From: Corynebacterium lizhenjunii
GTDB lineage: Bacteria > Actinomycetota > Actinomycetes > Mycobacteriales > Mycobacteriaceae
NCBI RefSeq assembly: GCF_011038655.2
Contig: NZ_CP064954.1
Location: 2,418,001-2,482,000 of the forward strand
Direction: 5' to 3'
DNA: 64,000 nucleotides
In this document: piece after piece, positions 43,512 to 51,250 of the stretch
Position numbering within the stretch: position 1 is the stretch's first letter
Layout: every line of letters begins with the position of its first letter
Made by a program: the position numbers and the translations under genes
Notes under the pieces: model-generated
The model's input: only the letters and a program-made list of their open reading frames with translations
What the model was told of the DNA's origin: nothing
The model's database searches: none

Positions 43512-44138
43512 ATGGGAATTATGAAGACATTGCGCAAGCGCCGGATGGAAGCCAAGGCGGAGCTCAAGGCCGCCAAGTCCCGCGTTAAAGCCGAGGTCAA
43601 GGCAGCGTCCAAGGCTCAGCAGCGCCAGCAAAAGCTGCTGGCCAAGCAAGAAAAGCTGTTGATCAAGAGTGAGGAAAAGGGCCTCAAGCGCAAGCGCAAG
43701 CACGAAGAAAAGCGCGCCAAGCAGGAGCTGGCGAAGATTAGGGCAGGCAAGATCAATGCCTCCACCATCAACCGCTACGCGGGCATTATTCGCACCGCAG
43801 CCCCGCTGCTGCTCCCGCTGGTCTATCGCGCCATCGTGTCTGGGCGGCAGGCCCTGGAACAGCGCCGGGCCACCAAGGCTGGGGTGAGTGCGGATGAGAT
43901 GGCGGCTTTCTCCGGCCACGGGGCGCCGCTAAAGGCCCGCATTGCCGGGGTGCGCAATACGCTTGAAGACGTTGACGTGCCTTCCGGGTTCAAGCGCGAT
44001 GTTAATGACCGCCTGGACGAACTCGAGGCCGCCGTGGACAACGCTGAATACATGACGGACCAGCAGCGCCGCCGCGCCCACGCCTCCATCTCTAGCGACA
44101 TTGACTCCGTGACGCAGGAGATCCAGGAGCGGCTCTAG
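43512..44138 (+). CDS. DUF6474-type coiled-coil protein
   Basis: A 208-residue protein. The first 80 residues are extremely Lys/Arg/Ala-rich and predicted to be a long coiled coil (AKAELKAAKSRVKAEVKAAS). A short hydrophobic stretch follows (IIRTAAPLLLPLVYRAIVSG), then a helical C-terminus. It fits the corynebacterial DUF6474 family as I recall it. Function unknown; DNA or envelope association are both possible. It starts at MGIMKTLRK with a poor ribosome site and is divergent from the nuclease gene. Confidence 0.72.
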   Translation: MGIMKTLRKRRMEAKAELKAAKSRVKAEVKAASKAQQRQQKLLAKQEKLLIKSEEKGLKRKRKHEEKRAKQELAKIRAGKINASTINRYAGIIRTAAPLLLPLVYRAIVSGRQALEQRRATKAGVSADEMAAFSGHGAPLKARIAGVRNTLEDVDVPSGFKRDVNDRLDELEAAVDNAEYMTDQQRRRAHASISSDIDSVTQEIQERL

Positions 44139-44192
44139 AGGGCGGGGCTTTCTCGCCGGGCAGGTCCACCAGGCGGACCTCGCCGCAGAGGC

Positions 44193-44828
44193 CTAGAGCA
44201 CGCCCTGTTCGCGGGCGGCGGCCACGGCGGAGGTGCGCGAGCGCACCCCCAGCTTGTCGTAAATGTGCACCAGGTGGGACTTGACGGTGGCCTCAGAGAG
44301 CATCAGATCCTCGCCAATCTGGCGGTTAGAGGCGCCTGCGGCCACCAGCTGCAGGACTTCCAGTTCGCGCGGGGTCAGGGCGCTGCGGGGGGTGCGCACG
44401 CGAGTCATCAATTTATCCGCCACGACTGGCGAGAGCGCAGAGTCGCCCTCAGCCGCGGAGCGCACCGCGGACACCAGCTCTGCGGGCGGGGCGTCTTTGA
44501 GCAGGTAGCCCACCGCTCCAGATTCAATGGCGCCCAAAATGTCTGCGTCCGTGTCATAGTTGGTAACCACCAGCACCTTCGGGGCGGATTCCAGCTGGCG
44601 GATGGCGCGGGTGGCCTCCGCGCCGGACATCACCCGGGTGCCTTCCACCCCGGCGCCAAACCGCAAGTCCATGAGGATGACGTCCATGCCACCTGTTTCA
44701 GCCGCGGCAATGGCGGCCTCCGCAGTGGCTACCTCCCCCACCACGGTAATATCCGGCGCCCCCTCTAAGACGGCGCGCAGACCCATTCGCACAATCTCAT
44801 GGTCATCTGCTAGCAGGACCTTGATCAC
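44193..44828 (-). CDS. hrrA: Two-component response regulator HrrA (heme response)
   Basis: A NarL/LuxR-type response regulator of 211 residues, very similar to C. glutamicum HrrA as I recall it. The receiver domain has the acidic pair ADDHE, the phospho-acceptor Asp 54 in VILMDLRFG and VVTNYDTDADIL. The C-terminal helix-turn-helix is LTPRELEVLQLVAAGASNRQ then SEATVKSHLVHIYDKLGVRS. HrrA controls heme oxygenase, respiratory-chain and heme-biosynthesis genes in relatives. It lies 67 bp after hrrS on the same strand, probably one operon. Confidence 0.92.
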   Translation of the reverse strand: MIKVLLADDHEIVRMGLRAVLEGAPDITVVGEVATAEAAIAAAETGGMDVILMDLRFGAGVEGTRVMSGAEATRAIRQLESAPKVLVVTNYDTDADILGAIESGAVGYLLKDAPPAELVSAVRSAAEGDSALSPVVADKLMTRVRTPRSALTPRELEVLQLVAAGASNRQIGEDLMLSEATVKSHLVHIYDKLGVRSRTSAVAAAREQGVL

Positions 44829-44895
44829 GTCTTCTCCTTATACCCCGGGGGCGCGGACACTTCTTGCCTATCTTAGCGCGCCCTCAATCGCGCAC

Positions 44896-46161
44896 TCAGC
44901 GCGGCTCCGGCTCCGTCTCCGCCTCTGCCTCTGCCTCTGCCTCCGTCTGCGCAGTCGCACCCGCCCGGCTACTCACCGCAGTCGCACCCGCTGGGTTGCT
45001 CCCCGTCGCCGCATCCACCGGGATGCTCACCATTACCGCAGTGCCCCCACCCGGGTGCGACTCTACCTCCAGCTGGCCGCCCAGCTCAGCTGCCCGCCGG
45101 CGCATGGCGGACAAACCAATGTGCCCCAGGCCCGCCGGGCGCGCCCGCACCGCCTCCGGGTCAAAGCCCGCACCGTTATCCACCACGTCTACCCGCACCT
45201 GCTGCGGCTGGTAGGTCACGGTCACCCGCGCGCGGCTAGCCCCCGAATGCTTCACCACGTTGCCCACCGCCCCTTGCGCTACGCGCAACAGGGCTGCCTC
45301 GACCTTCATGGGTAACTGCCGCGGCTGCCCCTCCACCTCCACGTCCATGTCGATGCCGCTGGTGGACGCAAAGTTCTGCGTCATCCGCTCCAGCGCTTGC
45401 GCCAGCGAGGTCTGCGCCAGGGCCGCCGGTTGCAGCGCCGCGATCATCGCCCGCGCCTCCTGCAGATTTTCCGCCGCCGTCTTGCGGGCTAGCTCTATGC
45501 GCCCGCGGGCCTTATCTGCCTGCCCAGCGTCTAAGTCGCGGTCGGCAGCGTGCAGCAGCATCTGAATTGACGAAAGCCCCTGGGCCAGCGTGTCATGAAT
45601 TTCATGCGCTATGCGCTGGCGCTCCGCAATCACCCCCGCGTTGTGCTCAGATTCCGCCAGCTTGCCCTGGGCCACCTTCAGCTCCTGAGTCACCTTCGCT
45701 AGCGCCTTGAAGGTGTAGTGGATAGCCACCGTCACCAGGCCGGATACCGCCGGGCCCATCACCCCACCAAAAGTCAGCCCGGTGGGCAATTGCACGCCGA
45801 TGGCCAGTGCCGTGGCAAAGAGCACCAGAATAATGCCCCGCCAATCATCAATCACAAACAAGTACAGGAAGTACAGCGAAAACACCAGGTACATCGCCGC
45901 CGGGGCGTTGAGCATGGCCGCAAACCACAGCACCGTGAGCATGGTCAGCCACAGCAGCTTGGGCACCGCGCCCCAACGGTCCAAAAATCCCCAGCCCCCG
46001 AAGTAGATGATAGCGAAGGTAGACAGCAGCATCAGGTTGCTCACCGCCTGCCCCATAGGCATATTTACCGAGGTAAAAATCGCCACCACCAGCAGCGCAG
46101 CGGTGAGGATGTGCACACCATTGCGGACGGCATCAGACTCGGTGGTTAGGCTGGTATCCAT
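44896..46161 (-). CDS. hrrS: Sensor histidine kinase HrrS
   Basis: A 421-residue membrane kinase. About six hydrophobic segments (residues 15-150) form the heme-sensing part, followed by a coiled coil and the HisKA_3 dimerisation helix with phospho-acceptor His in RIAHEIHDTLAQGLSSIQ. A HATPase domain has VVDNGAGFD and GLGHIGLSAMRRR, LEVESHPGGGTAV. The C-terminus ends in a Thr/Glu/Ala/Pro tail encoded by a hexanucleotide repeat (44905-44952). The start is at the ATG with AGGAT upstream; it overlaps head-to-head with the divergent DUF2020 gene. The long frame upstream is rejected. Confidence 0.9.
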   Translation of the reverse strand: MDTSLTTESDAVRNGVHILTAALLVVAIFTSVNMPMGQAVSNLMLLSTFAIIYFGGWGFLDRWGAVPKLLWLTMLTVLWFAAMLNAPAAMYLVFSLYFLYLFVIDDWRGIILVLFATALAIGVQLPTGLTFGGVMGPAVSGLVTVAIHYTFKALAKVTQELKVAQGKLAESEHNAGVIAERQRIAHEIHDTLAQGLSSIQMLLHAADRDLDAGQADKARGRIELARKTAAENLQEARAMIAALQPAALAQTSLAQALERMTQNFASTSGIDMDVEVEGQPRQLPMKVEAALLRVAQGAVGNVVKHSGASRARVTVTYQPQQVRVDVVDNGAGFDPEAVRARPAGLGHIGLSAMRRRAAELGGQLEVESHPGGGTAVMVSIPVDAATGSNPAGATAVSSRAGATAQTEAEAEAEAETEPEPR

Positions 46162-46747
46162 GCGCAATATCCTACTGCCCGCCACCGCCCTGCTCACCGC
46201 TGCCCTTGGCGGCGCTTGCCTGGCCGCCTGCACCCCGCAGGGGCCTGCGGAACCTGCCCACCTGGGCCAGCAGGGGGCATCGGCAAGCACTGCTGCTCCT
46301 GCTGAGTCTGCCGATGCCGCCGTGGACGGCTTTCCCGTAGACACCCCCGCCGCTGCCACCCTGTGGGAGCCCTGCCCCTACGTGGACAGCCAGTGGCTGG
46401 CAGAGACCAACGGGCAAAAGGTCACCCAGGTGGGCCAAGACACCCGCTTTGGCACCCCGGCGTGCGTGTTCTGGTCCTACCCGGAAGCCCCACAAGCGAC
46501 CATCATGGTGCGCAATCTGGGCAGCGTAGAGCGGGCGCGGGCGGCCGTGGACTGGGCTGCGCCCATCGAACAGACGGAGCCCGTGGAGGAAGACGGCTGG
46601 TCCGGCGGGCGCGGAGTCTTAGGGCCGGAACAAGCCGTCTACGCGGTGCAGAAGGACTCCGTGGCTGTGCTGGTGTGGACCAACCAGCAGCAAACTATCA
46701 AGGCACAACAGATTGCCCAGGAGGCCATCGCAAACCTGGGCCTGTAG
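46160..46747 (+). CDS. DUF2020-family lipoprotein
   Basis: A 195-residue exported lipoprotein. The signal peptide ends in a lipobox (ACLAAC at about 19-24, modified Cys 24), followed by a Pro/Ala/Ser linker that contains ADAAVD, encoded by one of two dispersed decamers there (46276, 46309). The folded part begins near LWEPCPYV and has Cys at about 70 and 99. It matches the DUF2020 family as I recall it. Its ATG overlaps the hrrS ATG on the other strand (a shared CATG), so no intergenic promoter exists for either gene. Confidence 0.82.
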   Translation: MRNILLPATALLTAALGGACLAACTPQGPAEPAHLGQQGASASTAAPAESADAAVDGFPVDTPAAATLWEPCPYVDSQWLAETNGQKVTQVGQDTRFGTPACVFWSYPEAPQATIMVRNLGSVERARAAVDWAAPIEQTEPVEEDGWSGGRGVLGPEQAVYAVQKDSVAVLVWTNQQQTIKAQQIAQEAIANLGL

Positions 46748-46833
46748 GGGGCACTTGCCTGCGGGGCGTTGCCCGGCGCGACCGGTGGCTAAGTAGCCGC
46801 TTCGCGGGGCAGCCGAGTCGGGCCGGCGCGGGT

Positions 46834-46986
46834 CTAGACGGCGACGTCATTGTAGGGCATCATCGTCGACACCCACGGGAAGACGACCTCCATCAATAGG
46901 AAGAAGACCCCGACGGCGATCAGCAGCGCCAGCACCGCCTTCACGGCCACCGGCCCCGGCAAAAGATTCCACAGTGCACGGTACAT
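46834..46986 (-). CDS. Tiny membrane protein next to the sortase gene
   Basis: A 50-residue protein, MYRALWNLLPGPVAVKAVLA at its N-terminus, with one long hydrophobic segment (residues 14-40) and a short C-terminus. It begins directly after the sortase stop (TAAATG), with GGAGGAGAG inside the end of the sortase gene as its ribosome site, so it is translationally coupled to it. No family is recognised. Its size and coupling suggest a partner or assembly factor of the sortase, which is inference. Confidence 0.75.
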   Translation of the reverse strand: MYRALWNLLPGPVAVKAVLALLIAVGVFFLLMEVVFPWVSTMMPYNDVAV

Positions 46987-47745
46987 TTAGCTCTCCTCCA
47001 ACACGGCTGGGCGCGGGTTATCCGCCTTGTCTAGCTGCTCAGTTTCCATGGCGTGAATGATCATGCGCTCGGCATTGGAAAACTGCGGGTGGCACGTGGT
47101 CAAGGTAATCATGCCTTCCGATGCCGCCACCGGGCCATCGTCCGCCGGCGCGGGGTCCCCACCGGGAACGGGATTAATCACGGCCACATCGCCGGGCAGC
47201 GTGATGTGCCGGCCCACCACCCCGGCGTATTCACCGCTTAGTTTGGCTTGCTGCTCGGGGCTCAAGCAGTCCGCCGGCTCGCCGTTGATGGGCAGCACCC
47301 GGTAAGTAATCCACTGCGTACGCGTTTCCACCACAATGGCATCACAGGTGCGCAGGTGCCCGAGATCATTAAAGGGAGCGCCCTTGCCCACCCGGTGTCC
47401 GGCTACTGCGAAATTGCCCTTTTCCCCCGGCATCTGGGACTCCACGTAGCGGCCCGGTCCGGCCAATAGGTCCTCGTCCTCAGTTCCCTCCACGATGGCA
47501 AACTGATAGTCCCCGCCGAAGCTGGGAATGTACATGCGCGCAAAGGCCTCGCCGAGCTGCGGCTGGACGCGCCCGCGGGGGTTAACCCAGTCTTCCTCCA
47601 GCTTCTCACTGGCCTGCGCCTGCAACTGCCCAGATTCGATATTTGTCCAATAGGACTCATAGAATGCAAAAAGCAGCAGGACTACTCCTGCAGTCAGCAA
47701 GAGCTCCCCCAGCACCTGGGAAACACTCATCCGGGATTTCTTCAT
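46987..47745 (-). CDS. Class E sortase
   Basis: A membrane-anchored transpeptidase that joins sorting-signal proteins to the cell wall. The 252-residue protein has one N-terminal hydrophobic segment (about 10-30) and the sortase fold: catalytic His in VAGHRVGKGAPFNDL, Cys in ITLTTCHPQFSNAERMI (TLTTC) and Arg in the last block. The TLTTC plus CHPQFS pattern fits class E, the housekeeping sortase type in many corynebacteria (SrtF-like). The ATG follows AAGG. It overlaps functionally with the tiny membrane gene after it. Confidence 0.92.
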   Translation of the reverse strand: MKKSRMSVSQVLGELLLTAGVVLLLFAFYESYWTNIESGQLQAQASEKLEEDWVNPRGRVQPQLGEAFARMYIPSFGGDYQFAIVEGTEDEDLLAGPGRYVESQMPGEKGNFAVAGHRVGKGAPFNDLGHLRTCDAIVVETRTQWITYRVLPINGEPADCLSPEQQAKLSGEYAGVVGRHITLPGDVAVINPVPGGDPAPADDGPVAASEGMITLTTCHPQFSNAERMIIHAMETEQLDKADNPRPAVLEES

Positions 47746-47795
47746 GCCTTTTACCTTAACGGCAGGCTGAGCCCGTGCAGAAAGGCCCTCGTCAC

Positions 47796-48908
47796 ATGAT
47801 TGACATTTTTGTCTATCCGGTGTCTGCCATTATGAAGCTGTGGCACATGATCCTGCACAGCTTCTTAGGCGATCAGCTTGCATGGCTGGTGAGCATTCCC
47901 CTTCTGGTGCTGACCGTGCGCGGGCTGATGATCCCCCTGACGTTCTCCAGTGTGCGCTCCGCACGTCTGGCAGCCCTGATGCGCCCGGAGGTCTTGGCCC
48001 ATGAGGCCACCCTCAAGGAGGTCCAGACCCCCCAGGAACTCCACGCTTACGATGCCGCCTTAAAGGAGATCCATACCCGTTACCGTTACCGCCCCGCCTT
48101 GGGTTGCCTGATTCCCGTGATCATGGTTCCCGTCTTCCTGGGTCTCTACCAGGTAATTTTGCGAATGGCCAAGCCCGAGTTTTCTGGGTCCATCGGCGTG
48201 CTCAACCCTGCAGAGGTCGAAGCCTTCCGCGCAACAACTATCAACGGCATCCCCCTCCCCGCCTTCGTATCCATGCCCCAGGACTGGGCCACGCAGATGG
48301 GCGTAGACAGTGAAACGGTACGCCACTTCATCACTCCACTGCTAGTGGCCGCGATTGTGGCCACGGTACTCAACATGTGTATCTCCACGTATCGCAGCGC
48401 GCTGACTACCCAGTATGACCAAGCCATAAACCGGCGGGTGCTCTACTTCATGGCCGTGATCACCGCCTTTGTGCCCTACATGCTCTGGAACGTGGCCATG
48501 GCCGGACCGGTACCCGTGGCCGTGATCCTGTACTGGTTTACCACCAACTCCTTTACCTTGGCGCAAACCATCATCACCGAGGTCATCTTGCGCACCCGCT
48601 ACCCGCTGAGCGAGGAGGCCCACGAGCTACGCCGCGAGTCCTGGCGCAAGCACCGCAACCGCCCCAAGCGCAAAGTACGCCGCGCGGAGAAGAAAGCCAA
48701 GAAGGTAGAGACCAAGCAGGAGCGCGCTCGCATCAACGCCCTGCGCAAGCAGCTGCGCCAGGAGCTCAAGAAACACCGAGCCGCCCAAAAGGAGGCGGGC
48801 GACAACAAACCGGCAGTCGAGCCCGATCCGACAGACGAGCCGGCAGCCGCGCCGGCAGTCAAGCCCGAGCCGACGGACAAACCGGCAGTCGAGCAGCAGC
48901 GGGATTAA
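47796..48908 (+). CDS. YidC/Oxa1-family membrane insertase, second paralog
   Basis: A 370-residue protein with five hydrophobic segments typical of YidC (WHMILHSFLGDQLAWLVSIP, MIPLTFSSVRSARLAALMRP near the start and GPVPVAVILYWFTTNSFTLAQ at the end). The long cytoplasmic C-terminus is strongly basic and ends in repeats of KPAVEPDPTDEPA. The ATG is inferred by analogy with other YidC starts (IDIFVYPVSAIMKLWH); a GTG 21 bases upstream is possible. It is not next to rnpA, so it is a paralog of the main YidC. It is convergent with mcbR, overlapping by 4 bp. Confidence 0.88.
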   Translation: MIDIFVYPVSAIMKLWHMILHSFLGDQLAWLVSIPLLVLTVRGLMIPLTFSSVRSARLAALMRPEVLAHEATLKEVQTPQELHAYDAALKEIHTRYRYRPALGCLIPVIMVPVFLGLYQVILRMAKPEFSGSIGVLNPAEVEAFRATTINGIPLPAFVSMPQDWATQMGVDSETVRHFITPLLVAAIVATVLNMCISTYRSALTTQYDQAINRRVLYFMAVITAFVPYMLWNVAMAGPVPVAVILYWFTTNSFTLAQTIITEVILRTRYPLSEEAHELRRESWRKHRNRPKRKVRRAEKKAKKVETKQERARINALRKQLRQELKKHRAAQKEAGDNKPAVEPDPTDEPAAAPAVKPEPTDKPAVEQQRD

Positions 48909-49516
48909 ATCGAATAATCGGCCGCAGGTGCGGCCAGCATCTGCTCTGCCATATCGCGCGCTAGCCGCAGCGGCTCCACGCTGCGCAGCAAACGCGCTCC
49001 GGCAAGACCGCCATCAAGCAGCACCAGTAGCTGGCTGGCTTGGCCTGCTGAAGGGTATCCGTTTCGGGCTGTCAGCAACCGAGTCAGTGCGGAGTGCATC
49101 CACTCCCGGTGGTCCAAGCACGCCTGCACAATCCCCTGCTCCGCCTCGGTTTCCGGGCGCGGATACTCCCCTGCTGCATTGAGAAAATGCGAGCCACGGA
49201 ATTCCTTTGAGGGCTCATCCTCAATCGCCATATCAAAAAACAGCAGCAGCTGGCCCTCAGTGCTTAAGGATTGAGCGCGTTCGCTCCAGCGCGTGCGGTA
49301 TTGCTCATCAAGGGCATTAATATATGCGATGACCAGATTATCCTTCGACCCGAATAGGGAGTACAAGGAGGCCTTAGCCACGTCCGCTTCCCGCAAAATA
49401 CGGTCAATACCAATAACGCGGATTCCCTCCGTGCTAAACAGGTTGGTCGCGGATTCAAGTAGGCGACTGCGCGGGCTGGGCCGGTTACGGCGAGACTTCT
49501 TTTGCTGGGCAGTCAC
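48905..49516 (-). CDS. mcbR: TetR-family repressor McbR
   Basis: The global repressor of sulfur amino-acid metabolism genes in corynebacteria, released by S-adenosylhomocysteine in C. glutamicum. The 203-residue protein has the N-terminal TetR helix-turn-helix (GIRVIGIDRILREADVAKAS, then LYSLFGSKDNLVIAY) and the same C-terminal PADYSI ending (here PAADYSI) as I recall for McbR. The GTG start has GGAGCGCT upstream. Its own upstream region carries a TAGAC-N6-GTC site, suggesting autoregulation. It overlaps yidC-like by 4 bp. Confidence 0.92.
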   Translation of the reverse strand: MTAQQKKSRRNRPSPRSRLLESATNLFSTEGIRVIGIDRILREADVAKASLYSLFGSKDNLVIAYINALDEQYRTRWSERAQSLSTEGQLLLFFDMAIEDEPSKEFRGSHFLNAAGEYPRPETEAEQGIVQACLDHREWMHSALTRLLTARNGYPSAGQASQLLVLLDGGLAGARLLRSVEPLRLARDMAEQMLAAPAADYSI

Positions 49517-49546
49517 AGCGCTCCTTGGGGTGGGGATAAAACTAAT

Positions 49547-49585
49547 CGGACCGGTTCATCTACTCAATATAGACAAACCGGTCCG
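49547..49585 (-). promoter_or_regulatory. Operator region upstream of mcbR
   Basis: CGGACCGGTT and AACCGGTCCG form a perfect 10-bp inverted repeat with a 19-bp spacer. Within it, TAGAC-AAACCG-GTCCG at 49570-49585 resembles the McbR consensus TAGAC-N6-GTCTA in eight of ten fixed positions. It overlaps the predicted start region of mcbR and is 21 bp from the GlsB gene 3' end. Confidence 0.55.
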
Positions 49586-49605
49586 TCCATGACTAATTTT
49601 GTCGA

Positions 49606-49860
49606 TTACTGGGTGGCTTTCTTGCCCTTGATCAGACCCAGAATCCACAGCAGTACCACCGCACCCAAGGTGGCGGTCAGGATGGAGAAAATCAGTCCGT
49701 TGCTTCCGCCGATGCCGAAGAGGCTGAGGATGCCACCACCGATGAAGGCACCCACCACGCCGACGATCAGGTTAGTGAACAACCCGTGGTCACGGTCCAT
49801 GATTTTTTCTGCCAGCCAGCCAGCGACCAGGCCCACAATAATCCAACCAAAGAAATTCAT
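49606..49860 (-). CDS. GlsB/YeaQ/YmgE-family stress membrane protein
   Basis: An 84-residue protein of three hydrophobic segments: NFFGWIIVGLVAGWLAEKIM, FTNLIVGVVGAFIGGGILS and FSILTATLGAVVLLWILGLI. Gly-rich helix motifs (GWLAEKI, VGVVGAFIGG) are the family signature. Members are small transglycosylase-associated stress proteins in the cytoplasmic membrane. The ATG follows AGAGAGAT. Located between mcbR and the Usp gene, both stress-related. Confidence 0.88.
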   Translation of the reverse strand: MNFFGWIIVGLVAGWLAEKIMDRDHGLFTNLIVGVVGAFIGGGILSLFGIGGSNGLIFSILTATLGAVVLLWILGLIKGKKATQ

Positions 49861-49933
49861 CTGAATATCTCTCTTTCTCAGGAAGTTAAAAGGTTCTTAG
49901 ACCATCATGCACACTTTTCCCTGGAAATGCTAG

Positions 49934-49961
49934 CTGCGTCCAGCATTGTTACTGGACGCAG
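49934..49961. terminator. Hairpin upstream of the GlsB gene
   Basis: CTGCGTCCAG and CTGGACGCAG form a perfect 10-bp stem with an 8-nt loop. It lies between GlsB and the Usp gene, both on the minus strand, so it may end the Usp transcript, though no T-run follows on the minus strand. Confidence 0.55.
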
Positions 49962-50035
49962 ACCTAATCGTTAGCTGAATGTTACACAGGTACCGTATTT
50001 TGTCTACCCGTGGGGGCCGCAGCGCGGTCCCCCAG

Positions 50036-50098
50036 CCGCAGGTGCCGGGCAATCCCACCCGCAGGCGGCGGGCGAGCCCACCCGCGAGTGCCGGGTCC
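50036..50098. repeat. 23-bp tandem repeat, about 2.7 copies
   Basis: CCGCAGGTGCCGGGCAATCCCAC at 50036, CCGCAGGCGGCGGGCGAGCCCAC at 50059 and a partial third at 50082, ending 7 bp before the Usp stop codon. The unit length and CCCGCAGG core resemble those of the array at 39283. Confidence 0.65.
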
Positions 50099-50105
50099 GG
50101 CGTGA

Positions 50106-51002
50106 CTACTCAGACTCGGGGCGAACCACCATCATCGGACACGGTGCGGACTGAAGCAACGCACGGGAGGTAGAACCCAAGAGCATTCCCTTGAAGCCAC
50201 CGCGACCATGGGAGCCGACAACCAGCAGCTGGGCGCCCTCGGCGGCATCGGCCAAAGCCCGCACCGGACGGTCCCGGGCAATCAGCTTCTTTACCGGGAC
50301 GTTGGGGTACTGCTCCTGGAACTGCGCCAGGCGCTCATCCAGCAGCTGAGCCTGCTCCTTTTCCACCTCTGCCCACTCTGCCTGAGCGGCAGACAGGCCG
50401 GCGAGGGAAGCTTGCACCTGCATATCCATCCAGGTGTGGACGGCCAGCAGCTCAGCCCCGCGGGCATCGGCCTCCGCAAACGCGTAGGCGGTCGCCTTCT
50501 GGGAGACTTCGGAGCCATCCACGCCCACAACCACCGGCCCATACTTAGTGTTTTCGGTGACCTGGTTGTCCTCACGCACCACCACTACCGGGCAAGCCGC
50601 GTGGGAGACCACAGACGCAGACACAGAACCCATGACCATGCCGGACAGTCCGCCCATGCCCCGCGAGCCCATCACCAACATGGTCACGTCATTAGACATT
50701 TCCAGCAGCATGTCAATCGGCGAGCCTTCTGCAATGGTGTGGCCGATCTTGATTTCCGGCGCCACCTCGTGCGCCAGCGCGCGGGCGGCCTCAATCTTCT
50801 CTAGGGTCTCTGCCTGGAGGTCATCGAAAAGCTCCTTCGGCGGGACCATTCCTTCCGCATAAAGGAACTGCGGCACGGTGTAGCTAGAGGCAATCCGCAG
50901 CGGAATCCCCCGCTTTGCTGCCGTATTTGCCGCCCACCGTACCGCATTGTTCGAGGCTTCCGAGCCATCAACTGCGACAACAACAATGTCTTCCTTGGCC
51001 AT
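50106..51002 (-). CDS. Tandem-domain universal stress protein
   Basis: A 298-residue cytosolic protein of two UspA domains. Each begins with VVAVDGSE (6-13) or VVGVDGSE (about 160) and ends with the ATP-binding motif GSRGMGGLSGMVMGSVSASV-H-APCPVV or GSHGRGGFKGMLLGSTSRAL-APCPMMVV. Both motifs look intact, so ATP binding is likely. Such proteins support survival under stress and starvation. The ATG follows AAAGGA. A position and structure match to C. glutamicum uspA3 is likely but the number cannot be confirmed. Confidence 0.93.
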   Translation of the reverse strand: MAKEDIVVVAVDGSEASNNAVRWAANTAAKRGIPLRIASSYTVPQFLYAEGMVPPKELFDDLQAETLEKIEAARALAHEVAPEIKIGHTIAEGSPIDMLLEMSNDVTMLVMGSRGMGGLSGMVMGSVSASVVSHAACPVVVVREDNQVTENTKYGPVVVGVDGSEVSQKATAYAFAEADARGAELLAVHTWMDMQVQASLAGLSAAQAEWAEVEKEQAQLLDERLAQFQEQYPNVPVKKLIARDRPVRALADAAEGAQLLVVGSHGRGGFKGMLLGSTSRALLQSAPCPMMVVRPESE

Positions 51003-51060
51003 GAGGACAATCCTTTCGAAGAGGTTATACCTAAATTATAACCCGTGGTCGGCGCCGGGT

Positions 51061-51210
51061 TTACTTGCCGGCTTCAGTGATGATGTGCGCTGCCTCCGCA
51101 TTAGACGGGTACAGCAAGCCGTACAGGAACTGTCCGATCTGCGCGATAACCGCACCGATACCATGGGAGAAGAAGTTGATCAACGGTTCAAGGAGTGCGT
51201 TAAAGTCCAT
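51061..51210 (-). CDS. Very small amphipathic peptide gene (porin- or pore-like?)
   Basis: A 49-residue frame, MDFNALLEPLINFFSHGIGA onward, without a signal peptide. The middle alternates hydrophobic and small residues as an amphipathic helix. In length and start (MDxxxLL) it is reminiscent of corynebacterial PorA/PorH-type pore peptides, which also lack signals, but I cannot identify it with them. There is no ribosome site; TACTAT ten bases upstream could be a -10 box of a leaderless transcript. Its ATG shares CATG head-to-head with an ATG of the divergent RluA-like gene. The function is open. Confidence 0.55.
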   Translation of the reverse strand: MDFNALLEPLINFFSHGIGAVIAQIGQFLYGLLYPSNAEAAHIITEAGK

Positions 51211-51250
51211 GAGGAAGAGGATAGTACAACGTGGCAAAGGATACAGCCCT

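Noticed and set aside
43434-43919. N-terminal extension of the RecB-like nuclease
   Set aside because: It overlaps the divergent DUF6474 gene fully; a GTG with a good ribosome site at 43433 explains the real start.
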